Notes: generated from the letters alone by a model not told the origin. Shown: positions 46,227 through 58,980, numbered from the stretch's first letter. The stretch: 64,000 bases of DNA from Marsupella aquatica (GCA_973895155.1 OZ316891.1:26784001-26848000); one strand, 5' to 3'. Numbers and translations are program-made.

Positions 46227-47099
46227 TCTCAGGGGCCTCACTCCAAGGGGAGGCCCGTATCACTCTAGTGAAGTTTTAAGAGAATAACACCCTAAACTTA
46301 AGTAAATAATTATTTTAAAATTTCTTTTGTATTTCCTTATCCATAGTAGTTGAAGGTTTCTTATGTTTCCTTGGTATTCCTTTCTCAAGAGTAGTGGATT
46401 GAAGGGTTTATTATGTTTCCTTGGTATTCCTTTCTCGATACTAGCCAGAAGGTTTCTGATCTTAATTACAATGGTAAATGTTACAGTAGTTGAAAATTTT
46501 GTTTCTATCCATGGTTATTTCAAAATTTAAATTAAAAAATTCATACAATTGACTGGAAAACACTGATATATAAATTACAACCATGGATCCAAAGGTTAAT
46601 TTCCCCCCCTTTTCACATTTTGTGTTTATTTGAAATGCTATTTTCAGTAGTTCATTGCTTTTACAGTTACAAGGTCCAATTGATTGTTTTTCTATCTGAC
46701 TTGTCTCAAACACAATTAGTCATTTTTGGTTATTCTTGCATAAAAATTGTCCTTGTTGTGACCAATATTGCTCATAAACAAGCTTCCTGGGATTTTGGAA
46801 GGAGCTTCCCATGGGGGCTCGTAATAAAAGCATAAAAGTTCAAGAGAAGGCAACTTACCACCAATCTCGAAAGAAAATAAGCAACTGCAACAAGGGTACA
46901 GTCCAGAATGCATAGGTGAGTCAATTCTATATCCCGTTCTATATAAGTGCATTCCATCGAGAACTTCAGGTTGGTCTTGTAGTCCCCCGGTGTAGTCCCC
47001 TAAGATTATGTAAAGAGATAAGCAATTTCATCGCTCAGTTGTCAGTCATCTCCATCAGTTGTGAGATAAGGATGTTTATGAAGGAAGGGTTAACTAGCC

Positions 47100-47928
47100 A
47101 TAAATTTTCGAATTTTTAAGTTTAAGATCTCAAATAAGGCTAAAGAGGGACCTGACGACTACTTTGAAGTGTTATGAGACTTTCAAGCTGATCTGAGGTC
47201 AACCCGGATTGATATTAGAGAAAGAGGATCGACCCGGAACTTTTTGTTATAAGCCTGGAATGAGATATAAAGCTTATACCGAAACTCTACTCAACAACAG
47301 CTATCCATTGCCAAAGTTTTTAAAACCATAAGTCAAACACAGGCGCAACCACAGCAGAATCCGGATATAAGGAAGGAGAGTCGATCCGGCCTCTCACACC
47401 TCTCAAAGCCGAACTTAGTAGGTTTTGAGTTCCCGAGCGCATTAGGCTGTTAAAGCAGTAGAGTGAGGAGGCTCTACCCTTTTGGTAGAGGATCTTGGGT
47501 CCGGATTAGAGGACCAATCTTGCATTGCATGATGAGAGCCTGGATATGAGGGTACTGACTGATTCGTTGTGAGGGGAATGCCTACTCCGCCGCTGGGAGT
47601 GAAGGCAGGAAGTTTGAGATTCTGATCGTGCATACATCGGTGATGAGAAGGAAGGCTAGGTCGATCCGGACATCCATATTTCAGGCCCGTTTGAGTCTAT
47701 CTTTGCCCCACGTTCAATGCACCTGAATTCTGATTGACGGGATCTTGATCAAAGTTTCCAGAAGCGCTTGTCAGTTGATCAGAAACGCCGTAGCCAGGTC
47801 GACCCGGACATTTCTACCATTGGTCGACACCAAAATGATTTACCATTCCGAAGTCGTAGCATTGTAGAGCTCACCGACGAGGAGGCAGGCCATTTATTGG
47901 GAATCCATTTGCTGCTTCGATAAGTCCT
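47100..47928 (+). pseudogene. Decayed retroelement-like leader before the 580-codon ORF
   Basis: Fragments in shifting frames (a DDYFE-like stretch, FQADLRSTRIDI, KVFKTISQTQAQPQQN) resemble gag-type text of plant Ty3 elements, but nothing diagnostic such as a zinc knuckle is seen. GATCCGGA/GACCCGGA words recur here and inside the following ORF, which suggests a common origin. Confidence 0.3.
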
Positions 47929-49671
47929 ATGGAGCAAGGGACGGATCCAGCCGGAATGTCCACTTCTCGCGTCTCTAAGGGGCATTCAACCTCAACATCA
48001 CCTGCACCTACTCCGGTTAAAGCCCCTGTGAGACGATCGAAGAGAAAGGAGGTCCCTATTGCCATGAAAATTCTGAGGCCAGCTATTCCGGACAGTGAAG
48101 CTGAGAAGGTCAAATTGAGGGAGTCTTTGCTCAGGATGGGCTGTGAGTCTCTGATGGAGCTACCCTGGAGTTATCAGAGCGAAGATATGATCAGAGAGAT
48201 CCGATCCAAGGAGTATCCGGCTGAGTTTAAGGATACCTCCAGAGGCCGACCTGAGAGATGGACTCAGATGATGATTGCAGGAGCTTTTGTATTGGAAGAT
48301 GAAGGAGAAGGTCCAGTGGGGAGAGCTGTCAATCTAATCCTCCCTTGCTTCAAAGGAGCCATCAACAGTAAGGACGGGTTCAATGTTTCTAAGTGTTTGG
48401 ATCCTGATCTGAGACAAGTCTTCAGCTTTTTGCTACCCCTGCTGTACCCTGAGAAGCCAAGAAAAGTTACTGTTGGAGTTGGCTCTACCATTGTTGCTGC
48501 TTACAAGGGAGAAAGAAAAGTCAACTGGGCTAAGCTTATCTTTGATTTGATAAGGAAGTTGGTACAAGACCTATCCAACAAGAGTCTTACTCCCCTATCC
48601 TGCTACCTGGTACATCTATATAGCTTTGAAGGAGTTTTGTTCAGAGAGGAGAAGAAATTACTATTGGCCAAGTACAACTTCATCAAGTATGGAGAGACAG
48701 ATCCAGATATCACCCAAGCCACCTCTGATGACAGTGAGGACGAGGAACCAGCAGAGAGAAATCCTCGAAAGACCCGGTCTGCTGCCCGGAACCTCGACCC
48801 AGACTTTTCCAACCCGGCCTTCGTCGACCCGGCTGAATGTCCGGATGCACCCGGCCATGCCTCCCAAGACACCCTAGCTGATTTCCAGATCATCTCATAC
48901 ACGTTCCAGAAGGTGAAGAGGAAGACCACTGTGATGGAGAAGGTCATCACCGACATTTCTCAGAAGTTAGGAGTGAAACCAGGGCAGATTCTTGAGAAGA
49001 TCTCCACCATGAGTGATGCCACAGATAAGAAGAAGTTGGAGAAGGAGAATGAGTTCCTCAAGAAGAAGGTATCTGAACTCAAACAACAGTTGGAAAGGAG
49101 TAAGAAGAAGAATGAGCTTGAGCATACTCTCCAACTCAGTATCACTCAATCTTTGGATCTGGTTGAACCTTTGACTAAGATAGTTTCTCTGGATCTTCTT
49201 AAGGCCCAGATTTATGATGAGTATTTGGCCAAGAACACCACACCCATCCTTTTCTCCAAGATTAACCATTTAGTGGTAGATGTGAGTACCAAGGTGGATG
49301 ATGCACTTACAGGCCTGTCAAAGACCTGTGAAGCCTTAAGGGAGATGAGTGACTTGACTACTGAGGAGCTATTAGCTGATATTGAGATTCCTCCCTTTAC
49401 TACCAGATCTTTCTCTCCTAGTCCTCATGAAGGAGTCTATTCCACTGGCCCCTCATCACCCCTCAACCCTCCTGGTTTCCCCACTCCCAGTACACACTTC
49501 CACTCCCATTCTTACACCTATTCTCATGACCCAAGTGCCCATCAGGAGAACATGGATATTGACCCGTCCATCCCTTTTACCACTGGCCAGCAGGGAGTTT
49601 ACCTTCGGCCAGAACCCCTTGCTATGGCCAACCCTGAGGAGGTTCCTTCTCAAAAGCTAGGACCAGAATAG
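47929..49671 (+). CDS. Intact 580-codon ORF, unknown; probably retroelement-associated
   Basis: The third-longest open frame in the window after copia Pol and its Gag-Pol context, with an ATG at 47929. I do not recognise it firmly. Visible parts: a basic patch RRSKRKE (about 36-42); a probable globular domain (about 60-255) with VNWAKLIFDLIRKLV and LTPLSCYLVHLYSFEG; an acidic stretch DDSEDEE (about 265-271); a Lys/Glu-rich coiled coil (about 364-402); a helical part; and a Pro/Ser/His-rich tail from about 485. The VNW...LI...LVHLY...EE layout recalls the extra transposon-protein ORF of some plant Ty3/gypsy elements, but only loosely. There is no signal peptide, membrane segment or enzyme motif. 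The surroundings are decayed, so an intact frame is notable. Confidence 0.6.
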   Translation: MEQGTDPAGMSTSRVSKGHSTSTSPAPTPVKAPVRRSKRKEVPIAMKILRPAIPDSEAEKVKLRESLLRMGCESLMELPWSYQSEDMIREIRSKEYPAEFKDTSRGRPERWTQMMIAGAFVLEDEGEGPVGRAVNLILPCFKGAINSKDGFNVSKCLDPDLRQVFSFLLPLLYPEKPRKVTVGVGSTIVAAYKGERKVNWAKLIFDLIRKLVQDLSNKSLTPLSCYLVHLYSFEGVLFREEKKLLLAKYNFIKYGETDPDITQATSDDSEDEEPAERNPRKTRSAARNLDPDFSNPAFVDPAECPDAPGHASQDTLADFQIISYTFQKVKRKTTVMEKVITDISQKLGVKPGQILEKISTMSDATDKKKLEKENEFLKKKVSELKQQLERSKKKNELEHTLQLSITQSLDLVEPLTKIVSLDLLKAQIYDEYLAKNTTPILFSKINHLVVDVSTKVDDALTGLSKTCEALREMSDLTTEELLADIEIPPFTTRSFSPSPHEGVYSTGPSSPLNPPGFPTPSTHFHSHSYTYSHDPSAHQENMDIDPSIPFTTGQQGVYLRPEPLAMANPEEVPSQKLGPE

Positions 49672-50700
49672 AGTTATATTTAGAGAGTTAGAACCACATT
49701 AGTTTAGACTTAGAAATAACTATATATATTAGTATATGAGTAAGTAGACTCCAATATTTTGTTGATGTATCCATTGGAGACTCTACTCCATTTTTGACTA
49801 GGATAGTTCACTTTTATTTACATATTTCTTTAGACTTGGGTTTTGAAGAGGCATGTCTTTTCATAATCTCCACTTTTAGTACAAAAGGAGGAGAACCCAA
49901 AGTCAACCCGGAGGAGAGAGATGCATTTTGATTTCCCTATTTTGATTTTGGAGAAATCTATATCTTTCTTCCCTTTCTTTTTACCATGGTTGAGTAAAAG
50001 AAAGAAGTTTTAGCAACCCTTGAGTTGTTGTGAAGTGTTCAATGAATGCTAGAGTGTGCCTTAATGATATTGAAAGATCAATGAGATTTGTGATCAATAC
50101 ATTTGGAAGATTCACCAAAGAGGAAATTGACATTTACACAAAACTCAAACAAACAATCTTAAGGATTGTAGGAGAAGTAAACCAATTCGAGTATCCTAGT
50201 ACCGTCTTAAGCAAGACCAGAAAAGTGTCCCGGGTTGATTTACATTGTTGTCTTCTAAATTCAAGAGATGGAGAAGAGTTGCTACGAGAAATCAAAAAGC
50301 ATAGAAAATGTTGATTTCTGAATCTTAAATTAGGCCATAATCCTTATTGAAGGAGTGGTGATGGTCAGAAATTCAATTCTCTTGCACTTTGAAAACTCCT
50401 ATCTACTCTCCCTCTAGTTTCAATCTTTGTTAATTCTAGTCTTTATTATTGCATTGTGAATCCTAAGGATTACCCACTTGAGTTTGTGGTTAAACACTTA
50501 TGTTAAGGAGATCATTAGAAATCTCTCCAACCTAAGAATGTTGGTGTAAACTTCTCAAATTGTGTTAATTAGGTCTTTTCGATCTTATCCACTCCTAACC
50601 GGAACGAAATCGAGTTGTTAAGGAATAAATAGTCATTTATCTCTTTATCACCTTGCTACATCAGTCAGTCTAGCTAAGTTGCCACCTCATTCTAGAGAGA
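49672..50700 (+). other. Region 3' of the 580-codon ORF, with a small open frame
   Basis: An ATG-started frame of 90 codons (50042-50314) lies downstream, Lys/Arg-rich and helical in appearance (FTKEEIDIYTKLKQTI). I do not recognise it. An AAAAGGAGGAG purine run near 49882-49892 could be a polypurine tract, but I could not find matching LTRs on either side. Confidence 0.3.
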
Positions 50701-51681
50701 TCGCTAAGTTACAGCGCGAGAAAAAAACACGGGAAAAAAATTGATTTGTCTTTCAAAATTTGATGGAAATATATTATTTTTAAAATAATGTTTTCATTAT
50801 GGGGTGTCCGTACCGTACGGACCACCAATCTCGGCAGAGGTCAGCTTTACCAAGGTCAAAATTTTACATTTTTTTTCTTTGCCCAATTTTTTTTGTCCGT
50901 AACTCTATCTCGGTGAGGTCAGCCGAGATTGAGTCAATCTCAGCTGCCCAACTGCTGTAAAGGCCCCTACTAAGCTACTCAACTGAGATTCAAAAAACAT
51001 TTACAATCAAAATTGATAATTGATAATGTTGTGTACCACTTATGTAAGTGGCTTTCCTATTTAAATCCATCCAAAAATGCACTGTCCACAAGTCACTAAA
51101 TGCCAAATTCATTGGTGCATTTCTGTCTAATTACAAGAGTGCCCATTTATCAATTACTCCAAAGCATTTTAGAAGCATTTATTGACTAGAGCCGCGGACA
51201 ACTACATAGAATAGTTTTGTGCACTATCCAGTTGAATCATGCACTATGAGGCTTTAGGGTATGAGGAGTTGGATGTGTAGGACTTAATAAGACACCCAGG
51301 AAGCGCATAATCAATTTCACAGGCACTTATTGGATAGTACAGCGGGGAGTACAGCATGACCACACTCATAAGTGCATGAATAACATTCCATGCCTTATGA
51401 CATAGTACAAAGAACATCAATGTGCCAGATGAAGCCAGTCATATGTTTCCCTGCTGGTAATCACACATCAAAATGTGTCTGCATTCATTGATGGAAAGAA
51501 AAAAAACCTAGGGTTATCACGGTATGCAAGGGTGTCGCCCATATGTTTGGCCAGGTGAACTGATGTATTTTGAGATTGATCAGATGATCCCAGTTAAATT
51601 ATCTGCACTTTCCCTTTGCAGTGTCTGAGGCGAGCAATGTCTGAGGCAAATACAATCTCTTGTGGGTCCCCTGTCTCTCAG
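50700..51681. other. Intergenic, no gene recognised
   Basis: The region where the 5' half of the following helicase gene (Q motif, GKT and DEAD boxes) would be expected. None of these motifs is visible, so the pseudogene is truncated on this side. Confidence 0.45.
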
Positions 51682-53644
51682 GATGGCTTCCAAGATGACT
51701 CTTTGAGAATTATGAACGAAAACATGCTAAGCAAGGCGGGTAGTGGTTGTCAAGTAAGCACAAGCCTCCTTTGCTTCTGATTTTAAAGCATATTTGTGAG
51801 TTGAGAAACCAATGAATGTAATATTGAGTGGGACGGCAATTTTCTGCAAACTTGCACAATAGTTGTTTATGGGGCTCATCGGCCTTTAGAAAACCCTGCC
51901 ACCAATACACCCGGCTAAACTTTGAATAACAAGTTTTATTTGCACACTCTTAAAATATTCTACTCAAATGTGCGTAGTAAATGTTTGGATATTGTGGCAC
52001 TGATCATGGGTAAGCTAGGCAGTCTTTGAAACTGTTCCAGCTTGTGCACAGGTTTGTACATGAAGTTTCTGGCACCTAAATTGCTTATTTTATATATTGC
52101 AGCTTGATTTCAAGTTCAGTCAAGCATGTCCTCTCTTTTGGGGGATTGATTTAATTGCACCCATATCTCCATTGGCAAAGGTTTTATTTCTTATCTCACA
52201 GTGCACTTGAAACCATCTTACTTGAGAATGCATATCTGTAATTGCAGTATCTCTCGCTGCGGTTGCCAAAGTTCATTTTGCTCCTATGTTTCCTCGACTT
52301 TGCAGGTTTTGCTTTTCTCTGCCTCGGTTAGCGAAAAAGTGAGTGTCTTCGAAGTGAGGGCCTTACCTAAAGCACACAAGATATTTGTTCCAAAAGAGGA
52401 TCGTCTCTGGATGTCATCAGACAGTACAGAGTGAGATGCCCAAGTGTTAGTTCTAAGGTTATGATCCTCAAGGATAAGATTTCCCCTGCAGCGGAAGAAC
52501 TAGGACAATCTATTATCTTTCTGAGTGCCAGACGAGTGACTTACATAAAACGGTGGAAGCCGATGGTTTCAAGTGCACAAGTGTGGATGGTGGTCTCAGT
52601 CATGAAGATTGAGATCGTGTGATCAGAAAATTCAGGTCAAGAGTGACCAAACCTATGTTCTTGCTCGGAGATTTCATCAAGCTTAGGTGAAAGCAGCTTA
52701 TTGTAATGGCTTTTAGTAAGTTCAATGCAGAATACTGGTACCTTTGCAGCAAAGACAGTGTACTTTGTCTGACCGTTGATGGAAGCTTACAGGTTACTTT
52801 GGTTGTTAACAACAATATCCCAACAATGTCGTCAGACCTGTAAGAACTGGACTATGAGCTTTACCTGCACAGAATTGGTAAATGGACTATTTTTCCGTAA
52901 AGGTAATTTGTTTTTGGATTGGGTCTTCCTAGAATCTAGTACTTGCTGTAACTGACAGTTATCCCTCTACATCCAAGGAGACGAACATCTTACTTTGTTG
53001 GCTGCAGGTGCTGCATTCAATCTGACAGCCAGTGACAAGGATGAAAGGATAGTGGACCTCATTTGTGCGCATTTTAACAAACAACAATTCCAGCGGTCAG
53101 GATTCAAATATTCATTGCTTTAAGAATAATGTTGAACTATTTGATAGAACACATTATCAGCTTTAGTTCTATCATTCACCAGTAAGTTCATACCCGCCGT
53201 TCTACTTCAAGCTACAATGTTGTGGTGTGAAAGAGGTCGCCATGTTGAAGCAAGATGGACACAAAGGGAACGTGAGTAGACAGCTTCTGGTCCGATGGTT
53301 TCGATGGGAAGGAGTTAGTAGGTGTTGACGCAAGCGATGGCTTCAGTCAGCAAGTTTGATACGATTCTTTATGTTGGATGACCTGAATCGTAGCATTAGA
53401 GAACTGGTTAGACCCTTCTATTAGAACTGTCAGCTTTACTCTGATTGCAGAGGGGCTGAGAGGCTGATCGATCCTACGTCTTGGAGATCTGGAGGGCACT
53501 ATAAGTGGGATTGAATGAAATTCTAACCACCATTCAATTCAAATATCTTGCTTTTACAGATAATGAATGGTGATAGTTTTGCAGGATCCATGGGATGATG
53601 ATGATCCCTTTGAAACGATACTGAATGATGTTGGATTGGCATAA
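51682..53644 (+). pseudogene. Unprocessed DDX19/LOS4-type DEAD-box helicase pseudogene
   Basis: DDX19/LOS4/Dbp5 helicases remodel mRNPs during nuclear mRNA export. Only the C-terminal half remains, with exon-intron layout kept. 51682-51753 (DGFQDDSLRIM, ends GCQ) is followed by GTAAGC. 52306-52686 (VLLFSAS, a changed SAT box; LDVIRQYRVRCP; KISPAAEELGQSIIF; HKTVEADGFKCTS; VLARRFHQA) comes next. 52793-52902 (VTLVVNNNIPTM, ELDYELYLHRIG) and 53008-about 53095 (GAAFNLTASDKDERI) follow. 53585-53644 (DPWDDDDPFETILNDVGLA) closes with TAA. Lesions include frame changes near 52400, 52540, 52650 and 52890, TGA at 52610-52612 in place of the Arg of an EDRDR-like motif, TAG at the end of exon two, and TAA near 52844. 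Intron borders argue against a retrocopy. Confidence 0.85.
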
Positions 53645-54914
53645 GATAGCTGTTGATGCATGATTCTGGCTGATCTAATGCCTTGCTTACCCAGTCATAC
53701 TTGGGCCTATTCTGGTGGGTGTATAGTTTAGCTTCACTACATTTCGAGCCTTCCAATTCAAATTTAATGTTCTCCTACAATTTTGCTGCCAGTGGGGTAC
53801 TATCATGCAGCGTACTTTTTCGTTGTAGGATGATGTGGTGGTAGTGTGCGAAACTGAGCCATCTGATTGGTCACAGTACAAGGGTCGTTGCTGGGATATT
53901 GTGCCCAGGATAATTCTAACGAAAACTTGTCTGGGTGATCTTGACTCCACTTCTGCTGTTGCAATGTGTTAATGATTCTAGTCGTGCCATTTGCCTCTAC
54001 ATAGATTGCAATTAATGTGACAGAACATTGTATAACAGCATTTCATCCGCCTGAAAGTTAGTGGTAGATGGTAGCATCTGTGGCACCAAAGACTCTCCTC
54101 TATACTAGATAAATACCTCTTTCAGAAACCTACTGTAGATGGATTATGGTCTCTGGTTCATGATGTTCATGCCTCGTTCTGCCAAGATTGGAATTACTCG
54201 CAAGATGGAAAATTGAAGGAGAGCACTTATTTTTCAAACAGAATGGGAGGTTGGACATCACTTGAGATTCCATGTCACCATGGAGAATTTAGTTTAGAGC
54301 TTACCTGACTCAAACGCAATTTTCCCCGAATTTTCCCCAACTAAAGCAACTGCCTTTTCATGCAGGCCAGTGCTCATAAAAACTTGAAAAGCATGGCTCA
54401 GATAACTGTCCCTTCCGGTGGCCACGTGGCCCATTAACTACAATGACAATGGTTTTGGAATACCACATAATGATATTAATCAAGTCTGCTGTCTGTGAAA
54501 GAAATTGGCAAAAAACATATGCCACATATCTACCAGATTTTTACGATACACGACATTAAACCAATTCAATGTTCGTTACACAAAATACGGGCTCTGCATC
54601 AGTGCATTCATACACATGTCCAAGCGAGATATAACGTCCACTTTTCCCATGGACTATTGTGTCCCTTACATTGTTTCCCTTCTGACCTTGAACAAATTCC
54701 AATTAAGCTCTTCAAAGTCCACTAACCGTGGAGGTCTCCCAAACAACTGGTGTCGTCCACGGAGTAGGTTTTCAACTATTGGCTTTCACCTGTGTATCTC
54801 TGATCAAAAACATATTCTCATTTGTAGTGATGATTAGAAAAGATTAGAAGGTTTTGCAGATGCGGTTACAACTCCGACTAGAAAGAAGCAAAATCGTGAA
54901 GGAGAGAGAAACCT

Positions 54915-57318
54915 ATGGCAGATGCTGTGAAGCCCACCACACCAGACCCTCCTCCTCCTACCAAGCCGAAAAAGCCTAAGCCTCCATCTCGGAGAGATTC
55001 TCAACGGGAAAGGGACAAGAAAGAAAGAGAGAGCATTGTATGTCACCTGGGCTCGAGTCTATCCCTAACTTATTTGTGCTTTAAGTAAACCTTGTGTATT
55101 CATGTCTAAGATTGCCTACCAATTGGCAATAAGTGACTGTCTTGCATCTGCAGCAGTCGAACTTGTTTTAGCTCAAACTTAGTTTAGTACATACATCAGT
55201 TGAAAATGCACATAAGTACCTAATGTGGCCAGTATCTTGGTGGTGTTGCAGTCTGAGGTTGAAGAAACCATCAAACGAATTGGATCTCACAAAGGTTTGT
55301 GAAGCCATTCTTAGCTCAATTACATGCAATTTGTGTGGGCGTCGCTTATGTTACAAATGTTCCTCTTACTACAGAGATTTCTTGATGTCAAATCTAATTT
55401 GAAAAGCAAGCAATCAAGAAATTGTCACATGATTTTTCACCAAGGTATGGATTGCATTTACCTACACATACATGAGTGTGATGTTTCTTGGAGACACACA
55501 AGCTCGCACATGGGGACAGTTACCTTGGCACAATTGCAGCATTTCAAGGATGAGCCTAAATTATTCTGAGTTTTTCAAATGCGTGCTCTAGCTTGATCCC
55601 TCATGTGATGAACATGATTTTATCACCATAACTGACTAGGTGTTTGTTTAAAGGGAATTGGATCGATAATTCTGTGAGCCGATTTGATGACGATGAATTG
55701 AGTCACTCACTAGGCCTTTATAGACATCAACCACCTCGTATCTATGCTTCTACACAGGCACACTAAAATTCCCTAAACAACAATCCATTGACATTGCTGG
55801 GTGCAGGTATAATTGGTACCGTGATATGCAACGAGGATGGAATTCCTCTGCGAAGTACATTAGACAAGGCAACCACATTGCAGGTGTGACATCGAAATCT
55901 TTAACCCCAGTGCACTGATAATAAGGGAATGTCCACATGATCGTTGCTTCAGTCATTCTAACAGTTACAATAGCCTCCTACTGTTTCCCCCCTAACAAGG
56001 ACCGGGTGTTTGAATACAATTTGTTTGTCGTGTTGTAGCATACCATGTTTGCCTTCGATCTAACTGAAAGAAACCAGGCCATAGATACTCAATTAGGAAG
56101 CCCTATCTCAGACAGAAGGCCCTATCTCAACTTGCCAAAACTCAAACACAAGGTCCATGGCTCCCTATTTGTTAAATTGCCCCCCGGGTGCACTATTTGA
56201 ATTCAAGGTCTGGGCCTTCTTTCTGGCCAAAGACTAGGAACAAGCTCCATCTATTTAGGAGATTTAATCCCATGAAATTAGGAGCATTTGGGTGGTGAGC
56301 ACATGGATATAACTAAGATGTATACTAAATTGTGCATCTGTAGATACATCTTGGAAGATTGGTGAAAGTGTTGTGTAGCATTAATTTGCCCCGTGGCTCA
56401 TGGTGAATAAAGCTTGTGGGCTTTGCCCTTTTCTAACAATTCAACCAGAAAGACAATTTCAGAGAAGGAAGAGCTTGGGAATGAACCAAGATTATGCAAT
56501 GCCATTGATAATATTTCTGCTTACAATATGTGGTCTGTCCACGTTAACAATTAGACTACGATAGGCAAAAACACTATAATAATTTCTAGTCTGATTGCCC
56601 AATCTTTGAGTAAGAATAGAGGGAAGGGCATTCAAGTCCCTTGCCCGTTGTTGATTCACGTCTAATTGGTTGCCAGTGACTCCTCACATGCTACGCCATC
56701 CTCAGAGATCCACCTTGACCCCAATCCCCTTTTTCCACCCCTACCTCCAATTTAGGTTGTGCTCCAAAGTCATGGCCTATATGTTTCACTATAGATTGTA
56801 GGCTATAGTAAGTTCAGGTAGCAATTAAAAGGTTAGGTTTGCCAATCTACACTTGTCTGTTGTTTTATTTGGGTTGGTGCAGTATGCTGCCTTTCTAACG
56901 CCACTTGCAGGGAGAGCAAGGATCATCATAAAGTCTCACAATCCTAAGGTAAGCCCTAATATCCATGGACCGTGTAGGTTGAGCAGTAAAAAATAATTAT
57001 CTACATGTTTGAACTCCTCTGTTGATCATGGAAGGACAAAATTGCAAGTTGTATTGTCTTTCTTTCTTTCTAAAGTAGGAGAATGACAAATCCATGGGAT
57101 AGAGTGCCCATGAAATTAAGATTATCAAGGGTTTGGTTTTGTATCCCAAAATATAGAAATATTTTCCGCTGGGACTGAGATTGTTACCATGATTAAATGT
57201 GCAGGATGACTTGATACTACTGCGAATTAGAACTAGAACAAATGAAATAATTATAACATCAGATAAAGATTTCTATTTAATTGTTGCTCAGAAAACAAGC
57301 TTTCTGGAGTTATTTTGA
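54915..57318 (+). CDS. DYNLRB: Dynein light chain, roadblock/LC7 type (five exons)
   Basis: Exons 54915-55037, 55252-55294, 55807-55883, 56883-56948 and 57205-57318 join in frame to 140 codons ending in TGA. All four introns (214, 512, 999 and 256 bp) are GT-AG, with phases 0, 1, 0 and 0. Residues 42-140 match the roadblock/LC7 fold: SEVEETIKRIGSHKG, GTVICNEDGIPLRSTLD, TTLQYAAFLTPLAGRA, DDLILLRIRTRTNEII and DKDFYLIVAQ. Residues 1-41 are an extra Pro/Lys-rich, then highly charged extension (PPPPTKPKKPKPP, RERDKKERES); the usual protein is about 100 residues. The product dimerises on dynein intermediate chains and serves cytoplasmic or axonemal motors. In plants with motile sperm the axoneme is the likely site (inference). 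No lesion is seen. Confidence 0.93.
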
Positions 57319-57319
57319 C

Positions 57320-58170
57320 CTGCTTTTCAAAAAGACTCCTGTATATTGATAGTGGTCATTTTCAAACGGGGCTTGTGAATATTAGATTGTGTTTTGATCA
57401 CTTTGTAAGTTTACCACCAAAGACATAGTTTATCAAAACCTCATTTCACTATGAAGATTTTGAGAGCATAAAGAACTGCACTATTGCAGGAGAGTGAGAT
57501 TTTGCAGAAGTATATGCTTAATAGACCCCAAAACAACAGTTTCTTGCTATCAACCCCCAAAGTCCATTTGTTACCCAATCAACCTCCTATGATAGTTTTG
57601 TTACCAAATCCACCCCTATGATAGTTTATGGTGAAATGTTCTTGTATGGGGCATTAGACTGTAGACTATCAATAATGGCACATGAGAATGTGAGCCTAAT
57701 TCATGGCATAATAGTGTATTGCAATTGTAGTTTACCTAAAGCTGTCCATGGGTGCAAGCGACTAGACAAACCGCCAACCACATGGTTTCGGGCCAACCGA
57801 GACCCTAACTACCGAGAATTTCAAAAATGATGTAAAGATAGTATGTGTCATGTCTTCAAAGGGTATATATTGTAATGGAGGTTATTGGGAGGTTGAGTGT
57901 CTTTTGGTCAACTTTTGCATGCTATTTGGGTGGCACTGTAATGTTGTCAGGTACACTTAGGGATATTCTCTTACCCAACCAGGGATTTTCTTAGTTGCAA
58001 AAGTTTGCCAAACCTTCATCAGAATCTATCGCCGTTTGTTAAAATTTTGGCAGTTTTTTTGGGACTAATCTACCAGCTTCCCACGAAACCAAGGATCCAC
58101 TAGCCGCAATCTGACAAGCTAGACGGGATTGCAGGTATTCGGGCTCCACATGGACATTGCTGGCTGTACC
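57320..58170. other. Intergenic, 3' of the dynein light chain gene
   Basis: Should include the 3' UTR. A 70-codon frame (57618-57830) has no recognisable features. Confidence 0.4.
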
Positions 58171-58179
58171 AGCCTTTCT

Positions 58180-58390
58180 GTAGTGGCAAAAATTAAGTAG
58201 ATTCCACCTCTCTAAAAAGTCTGGATCACTTTTGGCAGAATTTAGTAAGTTAATTTGCTTAGGTTTCTGTCATCCATTAGATAGTTTCACTCCTAGATGC
58301 TACAGTCTAATGGTCATTTTTAAATCTTGGGTGATCTCCTTCTCATAAATGAATCAAGTAAACATAGGTACGTAATATTGTAAGCAGATT
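58180..58390 (+). repeat. Dispersed repeat family, copy 6
   Basis: Head TAGTGGCAAAAATTAAGTAG, then ATTCCACCTCTC, CACTTTTGGCAGAATTTAG, TCTGTCATCCATTAG and CATTTTTAAATCTTGGG in the family order. Confidence 0.55.
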
Positions 58391-58980
58391 CTTTTTCACA
58401 CAAGGTTACCTGCAAGGTTACAATTGAGGTGTGTCAAAGATTCATTAGTTTGGTCCTGAAAACCCTATAAAGAAATGGCTGTAACTTCCTACAAAGGGTT
58501 GTAAAAGGTTTTTAAAATTTTGTTTACTTTTTGCGGAAAATATTGGTCTTATGCCATTACTATCAATCACTCTAGAGACTGATGACAGAAGAAACCAAAA
58601 AACCAAATTACAGGAACCTGTGAAAAAGTTATGATCATTTATATCATCTTCCAGAATTTTGAAGTGTTTTGAGTGGCCCTATTAAGGTTACAACAAATAA
58701 AGTTATGGACCACGAATTTATAAGTTATTATTTGGTGGTCCGGGTAACTATACTCAAAATATCATCGCTCCATACTCCATACCATGTAAACCTCCTTACT
58801 TTATTTAAATCAATGAGTGCACATGTTTACCACATTTTAATATGTAATTACAGTTGGGGATAATTTGGTGGAATAAGGAATGATTACATGCCATCATCAT
58901 AACTCACTCGTTAAGGTTATTTTACTTTCGTTCGTGTAACAGTCATGAGTCTTCCTAGAAGTACACAACCGTGTTCCCCC

